DNA of 64,000 nucleotides from Palaemon carinicauda (lineage: Eukaryota > Arthropoda > Malacostraca > Decapoda > Palaemonidae): contig NC_090750.1 in the NCBI RefSeq assembly GCF_036898095.1, positions 94,075,745-94,139,744 of the forward strand. The letters are read 5' to 3'. The number at the start of each line of letters is the position of its first letter. The stretch's first letter is position 1. The translations under genes were made by a program, and so were the position numbers. This document shows, in pieces, positions 55,190 to 64,000 of this stretch. The notes below the pieces were generated by a model. The model made no database searches. It was not told the origin of the DNA and was given only the letters and a program-made list of their open reading frames with translations.

Positions 55190-57462
55190 GTGACGCCCTT
55201 AAAAATGTCTGTTGCCTGCATTTACAGAGTGAATGGATCGACGGTTCGCTACATAAAAAAAAAAGATGAAATGAAAATACGTAAAACTGCCTCAATAACG
55301 TTCTCCAAGGACACTCAGCGCGTTGTGACTCCTCGTAATAAGACGATTGTGCAAATGGAGACTACGTTATCAATGTGTATATCGGACTGTTGGGAAAAGG
55401 TTACGCTCGATACAACATGATTCGAACCAAAGCCAAAACCCTGTATGATAGCCTAGTTTCTGAAGGGAAATCTAACGAAGAAGACGAAGGTGATGATGAC
55501 AACGAAGGTGATGAACCTGCCCCACGAGAAAAATGTGGTTTTGTTGCCCGCAAGGGCTGGTTCGAGAAATTCAAGAGGTTTGGCCTTCGCAGCATTCTTT
55601 GTATGGGGAGCCTGCCTCGGCAGACCAAGAGGCAGCTCTTCGTTACATCGAGGATGAGTTCCCGAAATTAATTAAAGAAGGTGGCTATCTCCTGGAGCAG
55701 GTGTTCAACATGGATGAGACTGGCCTCTTCTGGAAGAGGATGCCGTCCCGGACGTTCCTTTACAAGGACAAAGTAAAAGAGCCAGGGTTCAAGGCCCACA
55801 AAGATCACGTCACTCTCCTCATGTGCGGGAATGCCGCGGGCTTCATGCTCAAGCCTGGCTTAATCCTCTGGATTTGAAAAACAAAAACAAAGCCTTGCTG
55901 TCTGTCTACTGGATGAGTAATAAAAAGGCATGGATATCTAAAGCCCTCACACTCGACTGGTTCATAAACTGCTTCATCCCACAGGTGAAGCTGTACCTCG
56001 CGGAGAATGGGCTGCACTCCTCTTGATGGACTGTGCAGGCGGACATGCAACGGATCTGCATTATGACGGGGTCCAAGTGGAGTTCCTGCCTCCCAACACC
56101 ACTTCCCTCATACAACCAATGGATCAGGGGGTCATTCGGGCCTTCAAGGCCCTCTACACGAGGTCCACGATGGAGGGCCTCATCTCCTCCATCGATGAAG
56201 ACGACAAGGATTTCAGCCTCAAGAGAAATTGGCGGAAATACGACATTGCAACATGCCTGGCCAACATTCAGAAAGCTCTTAATGAGATATAACAACAAAC
56301 ATTGAATGCAAGTTGGAGAAAATTGTGGCCAGACGTTGTTCATAACTATGAGGGATTTACGCCAGATGAAGTTCACCACTCTGCCGTAGATAAGGCTGTG
56401 AGACTGGCACGGTTTGTAGCCAACGAAGGTTTCTCTGACATGACGACAGATGACGTCAACTCACTGATCGAGTGCCACTTGGAGCCCCTAACCAGCGAGG
56501 ACCTTGTCGAAATGACAAGATTAGCGAGTGAGGAAGAAGAAGAGGCAGCCGACGTCGGCGACGATGACGAAGCTGAAGAACGTGGCCTTACCGTGGACAA
56601 CCTGCAAGAGCTCTGCAACAAAAGGCGCAGGAAATCGATGATAACATGGTCAGAGCCATTGAATTTAGTAACCGTATTGACAGTGTAATGGCGTTGTGCA
56701 AGAGCATCTTTGCTCAGATAAAAGAACGTCAACAACTTCCCATCACGATGTTCCTAGTGCGCTGAAAACCTTCTGCAGAAGCATCAAATACTCCTGCAGC
56801 CTCTCCGGCTTCCCACCGAGCCACTACGCCGCCTCCTGCAGTTTCTCCAGCTCTATCGGAAGCTGTCGTTGACGATCCACCGTCTCTATCAACTGAGGAT
56901 GAGGCGTCACCTGAGGAGCAGTAAAGCTCTCATTAACCTGTGCAGTAAATCATCTTCATCTTCATCACCTCCATTATACTGCACAGGTGTTTCATCGTCA
57001 ATTATCAAGTTCATCGTCATTGTTAGAGGTGAGTTACGTATCTGGTTATAAGAATAAAAGAGTTCTAAAAACATATCTACAGTATATACACATACACTAT
57101 TTATATCTACATATGTAAGTACATGTACACTTACACTATTTATATTATTTATGTATAAATGTAAATGTACATACAGTATACGTAATGTATTAAATACTGT
57201 ATTTATACAGTACAGTACTTTATTTTATGTACAGTATATAATTTATATTATCAATATTTATTTACATGATTCTTTAATGTTCTAATGATAACATATGCAT
57301 TTATAGGGTTAATATACACTTATTGTTATCATATATACATGTACACAAAAAATGTACATACTGTATTCCAAAAATAGGGAGGGAAAACTACTTCGCGGTT
57401 TTCCACCTATCGTGGTCGGTTCTGGTCCCCATTAACCGCGATAGGTGAGGGATTACTGTAAT
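55190..57462 (+). pseudogene. Tigger/pogo-type transposase with its right terminal repeat
   Basis: Plus-strand blocks in order: CENP-B-like helix-turn-helix (IYRVNGSTVRYIKKKDEM, 55190-55420), second DNA-binding part with ARKGWFEKFKRFGL (55375-55590), DDE catalytic domain with QVFNMDETGLFWKRMPSRTF (first Asp; 55533-55877), LLMDCAGGHATDL (second Asp) and LIQPMDQGVIRAFK (third Asp; 56023-56292), and an acidic tail (56302-56688). Shifts near 55375-55420, 55600, 55870 and 56020 and a stop at 56290 inactivate it. The right end has cttcgcggttttccacctat and gcgataggtgagggatta, then ctgta, similar to the MITE end at 6430-6501. The left terminal repeat was not found. Confidence 0.88.
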
Positions 57463-58140
57463 AATAAAAATGTAAAAGAAATTTACAGAGACACAAGCAG
57501 GGTATTAAGAAGCGTCGACTGTTTCGTGAATGGATTTCCCACCATGAGGTCAGTCATTATGATAGCTGGGTGATAAAAAGCTTCCTAGTTTGAAAATAAA
57601 ATCCTTCCAACAGACCACCATTCGTCATCCAGACCAAGACCTTAGTAGCAGAGAATGCACAGCGCAACCATATAATGTTGCCAGACCCACAATAACTCTT
57701 CAATCTGGTCGTAACAATACAAGACGAGGGATTGTATCTGCATAGGAACAAAAGATTTTCATTCAGCCACTGCAAATTTCAAATTTCAAAATATTTACCA
57801 CAAGACTGACCTGAGAGCTTCATTAACAGTGGAAATCAAAACAAAATAAGAACTCGCAATGCCGACTTCTTTCCCTTTAAAATTGTGATAAGTTGGAGTG
57901 GCTGTTGAGCCGTCGTAGAGAAAGTCAATTTATTATTGGTGGGTGTGTACGAAAAACGTGTCCTATGTTGTAAAAACACTTGTTTCACAGAATTGACATG
58001 AATACGCCAAAGTTATAGTTAAAACCTGCAGAAAATGTTTTCATGTTTATATTTGAAATATCTTTTTTAATGTTGTTATTGTTTTTAAAATACTGTATCT
58101 TATTTTAATTGTTCATTATTTCTTATAACATTTATTTATT
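57463..58140. other. No gene recognised
   Basis: A 72-codon minus-strand ORF (57557-57775) has no recognisable motif. No repeats seen. Confidence 0.4.
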
Positions 58141-58144
58141 TTCT

Positions 58145-58390
58145 TTCCTCACTGGCCTACTATTATTACTATCTAAGCTACAACCCTAGTTGGAAAAGCA
58201 AGGTACTATAAGCCCAGAGGCTCCAACAGGGAGAAATAGCCCTGTGAGGAAAGGAACTAAGGAAATAAATAAACAACATAAGTAATGAACAATTAAAATA
58301 AAATATCTTAAAAACATTAAAACAGATATTTCATACATAAACTATAAAAAGACGTATATCAACCTGTTCAACATAAAAAAAAATTTCTAC
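58145..58390 (-). repeat. Dispersed LINE 3'-end family
   Basis: Reverse copy from tattattactatctaagcta and caaccctagttggaaaagca to taaactataaaaagacgtat. Confidence 0.85.
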
Positions 58391-58479
58391 AAGTTTGAAC
58401 TTTTGAAGTTCAAACTTAGGTGCTTCGAACATTCCAAATGACGATAGCTGGCGAAATGAGTTGTGGTAGTCACCACACA

Positions 58480-58905
58480 GACTGCTCAAAATACACAAAA
58501 TCCAACGTAAACAGCATCTAATATCAGAAAAACAGAGGAAAATACAAATTTTGTACATGACTGTCCCATCATTGTACACAGAAAACCTAACGTGTAGTTA
58601 TCAACCCAAAACTGATGCTGTTTTCCTACAAAACAACCATTTAAAAAAAAAACACAATACTCCAGCAAATGCAGAAAAAAAATATTGTAAAAACACAGGA
58701 AAACGCACATTTTGTACGTAGGTGTCCCATCATTTTACACACAAAACCCCACAATAATTGTATTTTGTGTATTTGGCCCCAAAAACCAGTTATAATCACC
58801 CTAAACAACAAACACGTTCGCAAAAACCATAAAAAAATGCAACATTTTAAAGGGACTGTTCCAACATTCTACACAGTAAACGCGACGTTAATTTGTGCCA
58901 CTTTA
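58480..58905. repeat. Degenerate tandem repeat, period about 170 bp
   Basis: Three diverged units share cacaggaaaa/cagaggaaaa, gcacattttgta/acaaattttgta, gtcccatcatt and acacacaaaacc/acacagaaaacc (near 58540, 58700, 58860). Both-strand ORFs are artefacts. Confidence 0.6.
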
Positions 58906-58939
58906 GTTAACCTAAAAATCCTTCGGCTTAACTATACCA

Positions 58940-59160
58940 TAGGAGCCTTTGTATATCAACGGCCAGTTCCTCCCGAGTGCACAGTAGACACCAGCTAACC
59001 TAAACTCCCCTGCCCTAACCTGACCTCCAGGCTGTGTCCTTACCTACTTAATTAATGGGGGGTTAACGACCCCTGCAACCCCCTTACACTGCCGTATTCT
59101 TAGCCGGCCGACATCATACATGCAGGTGGCCGCTATCACACATACACCCCTTATCAGTGC
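58940..59160 (+). repeat. Dispersed repeat shared with 18680-18912
   Basis: gcctttgtatatcaacggcc, tgtgtccttacctacttaat, cccccttacactgccgtatt and ggtggccgctatcacacata follow the same order as at 18680. At both loci the block lies beside a tandem repeat. Confidence 0.8.
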
Positions 59161-60239
59161 ACCATTCCGAGAAGGAACGGAGTCACCAAACTGATATTAA
59201 GTCATTGGGGTGCCAAAGTATAGCTACCTTCCTAAATTGGGTTAGCGGTGCAAGGGTAAATATAAGCCAGTTATATGAAAATAATGCTAATACCAGTTCC
59301 CTAGTTAAACTATATAGGTAATTTACTGCATATAACCATAATAAAACCGAAACATAATATATGATAATATTTATCGATTAGCTTCTTAAAATATTATTAT
59401 ACACCGAAAACTGCATTTGAGAACCTACCCACCACCGTATGACTATTTTCGATCTAGCCTGAACTAATGGCTTTTCCCTGCTACAGTACGATTGAATATT
59501 ATTTATCAATTATATATTGATATATATAAGATTAAAATGTTATAGAGGAAATTATGTTAATAATGAAATAATTAACACCTTTTTGTGACCAAAGGTTAAA
59601 ACGATCGTAAGCGGGACAAGATCTTGGGGACTGAGATTCAAGTATAATTCAACGAATTTAAGTCTATAATCTTTATATATAAACATAAATCACTTTTAAA
59701 AAGTATTACAAATATTGAAATTACTCTTACCTATTCATTTCACATCTAAATAAAGCACTGTACAAGTGAAACTGCTTTTTTATACCTGTTGCCGAGGATC
59801 AACAAAGTTTGTTTTTGTTTACATTCATTCTGGTATCCAATACCGGGAAGAAAAGTAAAAAGGTTCCAACTTGTAAATTTATTTTACGTTTTTTAAATAT
59901 ATATTTATGCTTTATTTGAGATTATATACTTGTTTAAAGGTTTTTATATAAATTTCTATTCTAATTTATTTTATGTCTATGTGAAAATACAATACAGAAT
60001 ATGAAATATTAATACATATGTTGGGATTATTTGGGCCAACAGAACAAAGGCCATTTTGAGTATTGTAATGCAGTTTCCAGTATATTATCATAATTTTATT
60101 CATGATGATATGATAGAATTATTTATTCTAATAATATCTGTATTATATTTAATTACAATAATTACTTTATTATAATATTTTATTAGGTTTATGCTACATT
60201 ATATTATTCACATATAATAGACATTACATTTTTTTTTCC
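59161..60239. other. No gene recognised
   Basis: Very AT-rich, no ORF and no recognised repeat. Confidence 0.5.
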
Positions 60240-60565
60240 ATTTCTGACTGTCATAATTTCATGGGGCAGCTTATTGTTCAATCTCCATACATATGATAGA
60301 ACAATATAAAATTAAACAAATCATCATTATTTTGATTAAATGTGCATTATATTATGTATAAATGACCAATAAAATATTAAAAAATGCGATGTACAATTCG
60401 TATATAAGGACAGTTATTTAGTACAATAAGAAACATTTATGTTGATACGTATATAGCCTACATAATCATATAAAAACACATTCGTTGAGTATACATTAAT
60501 GTATTTGCTTTCCTTCATACATTAGTATATGTCCAAGATATTCAAAACAGGTTCCATAAGTCAGC
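60240..60565 (+). repeat. Dispersed repeat shared with 20935-21250
   Basis: Same order and orientation of gcttattgttcaatct, gattaaatgtgcattatatt, atacattaatgtatttgctt and ggttccataagtcagca. Here it is not followed by CRE/E2F modules, so it is an independent repeat. Confidence 0.85.
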
Positions 60566-60622
60566 AAATTGCTATTTTCATTCTTGTCCAAAAACAAAGA
60601 ATTACTCTATTTATTAGTGATT

Positions 60623-60626
<4 letters not shown>

Positions 60627-60702
<76 letters not shown>
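60627..60702. repeat. TTA trinucleotide microsatellite
   Basis: About 25 uninterrupted att/tta units. The leucine-rich ORF across it is an artefact. Confidence 0.97.
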
Positions 60703-60704
<2 letters not shown>

Positions 60705-61694
60705 ATAATATTATGTTCTGTCTTATCTGCAGTAGAATCTATGAACCTTCTTTTCTCTCTTCTTAATCCTCTCATTACTTCACTGTCAAGGTACATATAT
60801 TCAGTTCTTAATTAGGTAAAAAATCTGCTGTTTTCCTTTAATTATTCAGTCAAGATTTGCTGTTCTTATCTTTATTAGTTTCCATGTTTCACAACTCAAC
60901 CATTTCATTCATTTTACTCCACTGTCAGATTGTGATGTTAGCAGATTCTTGAAAGATTTAAACTTATTTCACAATGAATATTCGAATCTATTTCTATCTC
61001 ATCATCGGGTAACATTTCTAAGACTGCAAATTTGTTTTAACATTATAACAATCCTTTTTACTAGTGTTATTAGTTTTTTAATGTCATATCTAGGAATCTA
61101 AGGTCGGTTTGCATTAGTTTTCCTGGTCTTCAACTTGTGTGTCTAAGTGTAGAGACTATCGTTTCTTCCTATATCAGGTCTCTGTCTTCCTACGTCATTC
61201 AAGTAGTGAATTTTTACATTATCTATTAATTACTAAGAGGTCAATTTGACTGAAATATTTTCCACAAAGATGTCCAAGTATATTCTGGTATATCTGTTTT
61301 CAAGCAGTGTTTCCCAATTATCAGCTCATTAGAAAAAAAATCATCTACTTCCTATATTGTGCAATGCTCTCCCAGAATGTAGAAACCACGTTCCTCCATC
61401 GGTTTTTATTTTTTTTATTTTTGAATCCAGTCAGTCTTCTTTCAGTGAATATATATATCCAGGCCATATTTTAAAAGAACTGACAAAGGCTTCTCTAAAT
61501 TGCCACCCTAGTTCAATTTTGTTAAACTTTCCACTGGATTTATCATCTTATAGATACTTCGCACCCCTCTCCCACTTGAAAGGGCTGCACGGGACTAGGG
61601 GACATTTCTACCATCTAAGAGTTCACTTAAGACCAATGATCTTTCTCCCTCGCTGAAAACCTCATATATTTGCTTTTACGAGTAAAGAAATATT
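60703..61694. other. No gene recognised
   Basis: Overlapping short ORFs, none with a motif. Confidence 0.4.
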
Positions 61695-61870
61695 TAAGAG
61701 CTTATTATCATTACTTGCTGGGCTATAACCCTAGTTGGAAAAGCTGATTCTGTAAGCCCGGGGGGTTCCAACAGGGGAAATGGTCCAGTGAGGTAAAGAA
61801 ACAAGGAAAAATTAAATATCTTAAGAACAGTAAAAAAATCTCCTATATATTCTATAAAAACTTTACCAAA
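61695..61870 (-). repeat. Dispersed LINE 3'-end family
   Basis: Reverse copy: cattacttgctgggctataa, ccctagttggaaaagctgat, ccagtgaggtaaagaaacaa, truncated in the distal part. Confidence 0.8.
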
Positions 61871-62379
61871 ATATGTATAGTTACACCACTGGTAACAATA
61901 CTGATAATAAGGGCGACAAAAACTACAGGGAAGTTAACTTAATTTTATTTTTACAAGACTATTTTTTTTTTTGAAATCAAGTTCCTTATCAAAACTTCCA
62001 AATCTCCACATAAAACATTTAAGACTGAAAAGCATAATAGAATAAGGCAGAGACATAACCAATTCCTGCAGGAGCAGATTACGAAATTACTTTGAGAATT
62101 AAATTAAACCTTTAAAGTTACAGACTATGAACCTAGTCTTGAAAACATATTCAAACTTTCAAAGATTAAACTATAGCAGCAAGCTTAACCAAATACAAGA
62201 CAAAATTTCAATAAAATTACAAAGAAAATTTCATTTAAGTACACAAAGGAAACAAATTCTAAGAGAATACATTATATAACAACGCCCCCCTCTGAGAGCA
62301 GACAGAACATTGAAGATCCAAGTAACAAACTGATAGAATAAATTTTAGTATACAGAAGCAAAAGTTAACATCTGGAAGC

Positions 62380-62960
62380 ATGTCAGCAATGGAGTTTAAT
62401 GTTACCTTTGATATGCAATATCCCATTGCTATACTGCTGCAGGACCAAGGCCCATAGTGTTAAGTTTTTTAATTCTGCTAACCAAAGACAATGGATTACG
62501 GTCAGAAAAAAAACTTAGATTGATTATCTAAAACAATTTTATTTACAAGAGACAAAGATCATTTATATTCGAATCAAATTTTTCAAGAGCATGAAGGAGC
62601 CCCAAAGCTGCCTACTCCACTATAATCTAGGAACTAAAGAGGCTTCAGTTTACTTGAACATGAAGTCTTGAGGTAGTAAATCATAGTCATCGATCCGCAT
62701 CAAAGCTGCTCCTACAGCCACATCACTGGCTTCAACTTTGAGATCAACAGCTTGTCGGATTCAGATAGCCTTCAACACAGAAGACTATTTCAATAGATGC
62801 AAATGCACGTTCACAAAATTCAGTCCAATAGTCAATGTTAGGGCTGGCGAGATTAATCATTGGTACAGCAACTTAGCTGAAAAGTTTGGACAGAACCTCT
62901 TTATAAAATCGAGCCATAAGACTAAAACGCTGTACTGCCTTGTTTATAGGAGTAGGCAAT
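62380..62960 (-). pseudogene. Ty3/Gypsy RT/RNase H remnant
   Basis: The minus strand carries decayed blocks in the order of Ty3/Gypsy pol: LMARFYKEVL (cf. GxxxYYRRF), INLASPNIDYWT, ERAFASIE, VDLKVEASDVAVGAALM (RNase H start, cf. DASDVGVGAVL), HALEKFDSN, SDRNPLSLV (cf. TDHNPL) and WALVLQQYSNGILHIKG (cf. W...LQ.Y.F.I.H.KG). Stops and frame changes lie between most blocks. No LTR, protease or integrase seen. An old fragment. Confidence 0.75.
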
Positions 62961-62972
62961 TTTTATATGTAA

Positions 62973-63161
62973 CTATAATCCTTTGATGCAATGATTCCGC
63001 TCCCAACATCCATAATCCAAGTTGAGACTTCTTCCAATGGTAGTTTTCTGCCAGGTCTTCTCTAAGGCTAAGAAAAAGGCTAGGGAACAGGTCCGTCGAT
63101 CTTCTAATGTTCTTTCCAAGTGTTGTCGTGAATCAATGTCATCAATGGCAACATTTCTCAT
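62973..63161 (-). CDS. Candidate exon, unknown protein
   Basis: After acceptor gttctgtttcag at 63162-63163 a 62-codon frame runs to a stop at 62973: MRNVAIDDIDSRQHLERT, then LAFFLALEKTWQKTTIG. No clear donor is seen, so it may be terminal or extend less far. It fits in phase 0 after 63426-63489. It borders the Gypsy remnant. No family recognised. Confidence 0.3.
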   Translation of the reverse strand: MRNVAIDDIDSRQHLERTLEDRRTCSLAFFLALEKTWQKTTIGRSLNLDYGCWERNHCIKGL

Positions 63162-63425
63162 CTGAAACAGAACATTAAAAGGTTGAAATGTTTCAACAGC
63201 ATTTGTCATTTCAAAGGGAATAACAGTATTGAAATTGAACTACAGATATGATACAGGAAGAAGCCTTCGTAGCATTTTTTTTCAAGGGTACTTTTCTAGT
63301 AGGTTAATAAAATTTAGTTAGAAATTTGGCATTTGAAACATAAATGAAAACTCTTATCAAATGATTAGTGTCTTTAAGGGAGGTAGAGTTCAACTTCCGA
63401 TAAACTTTAGAGATTTAAGACTAAC

Positions 63426-63489
63426 CTGGTTTTTTGGTAGAGGGTGCAGGGTGAGGCCCACGAGTTTGTCGCTGTTCTGCCAACCCATT
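63426..63489 (-). CDS. Candidate exon, unknown protein
   Basis: 64 nt between acceptor gtttcttatccag and donor GTTAGT. One frame gives MGWQNSDKLVGLTLHPLPKN, ending in phase 0. A second frame is also open. It could join the candidate exon at 63161. Weak. Confidence 0.3.
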
Positions 63490-64000
63490 CTGGATAAGAA
63501 ACTACTCCCCGTTCCATAGCATCCTGCTTGCAAAGTAATCTAAATCTCCAACAGAATGAATTAGTCGCAGGTGTCAATACCACATGTGAAGCAACAGCTG
63601 AAGGTAGAGGTAAATCTGAAAAAGTAATAATATCAGCAAAGATTTTTCAAGTTGGGAATTTTATGCATGAAATGTCCTGCAAGATTATAGTGCTAGATAT
63701 ACAAAGTTAAACTCCTATGGTAGGAAGAGTTTATCACCTGTAATCATAGTAGCCATGTTTAACTATCTGAATTTTCACAATCTATTCCATAGAATTTCTA
63801 GCGATTCACTTCAACTATCCTATGGTTCTTAAGTCTACCAGGTGTGTAATATAATAACTACTTTCCACTAAGGTTTAATGGCATACCTCATAAAATTTGC
63901 TCAAACACTAAATTCTCTTTACTTTTCAAATGAGTCAGCCCGAGCTGATTTAACCCACATCAAAATACTATAGTATGAACATGTTCTACACATTTTTCTG

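Noticed and set aside
57557..57775. Possible mariner or host exon on the minus strand
   Set aside because: No catalytic motif and no splice sites around it.
60569..60766. Leucine-rich ORF resembling a membrane protein
   Set aside because: It translates a pure TTA microsatellite.

Overview
The window looks like intronic and intergenic DNA of a decapod crustacean, most likely a caridean shrimp. I infer this from the repeat content and from recalled similarity of several dispersed families to decapod repeats; no database was searched. It is AT-rich, has spliced exons with GT/AG sites, and has no bacterial features. Most of the length is transposable elements, satellites and minisatellites.

Host genes. 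The only gene I recognise is a minus-strand TRMT2A-like tRNA methyltransferase. Three phase-compatible exons (9206-9501, 8452-8622, 6698-6847) carry its acidic N-terminus, its RRM domain and the linker to the methyltransferase domain, which would lie left of position 1. The first of these exons has two single-base frame disruptions. Further upstream on the same strand, exons at 15838-15902, 34604-34670 and 34789-34919 are open, have good splice sites and chain in phase into 9206-9501. They may be 5' exons of the same transcript or belong to an unknown gene. Weaker exon candidates lie at 54163-54238, 62973-63161 and 63426-63489.

Mobile elements. A nearly complete DIRS-type tyrosine-recombinase retrotransposon (37493-46272, minus) has inverted terminal repeats, an internal complementary region built from both termini, an open gag, a pol with two in-frame stops, and an open recombinase. 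It sits inside a short intron of a duplicated exon pair, and the empty paralogous site is 2.8 kb to the left. A second DIRS-like family occurs as two complementary broken copies (11133-15566 and 48712-51811). A third recombinase remnant is at 27057-27513. Other elements are a CR1/L2-like LINE (28980-31380), an RTE-like LINE (51816-54030), a Tigger/pogo transposase pseudogene (55190-57462), a Tigger MITE (5808-6501), four TTAA-flanked piggyBac-like MITEs, a mariner remnant, a BEL/Pao remnant, a Ty3/Gypsy remnant, and about 13 copies of one LINE 3' end.

Tandem repeats and regulatory-like DNA. A 100-bp satellite of 38 units (1547-5350) has a three-unit higher-order pattern. Shorter arrays have 35-, 62- and 42-bp periods. 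The most unusual region is 20.2-24.1 kb: no ORFs, eleven perfect TGACGTCA palindromes, and four tandem modules each holding an E2F-like site, CCAAT boxes and a CRE in fixed order, together with a recurring TGGCTACGATGT-type motif.
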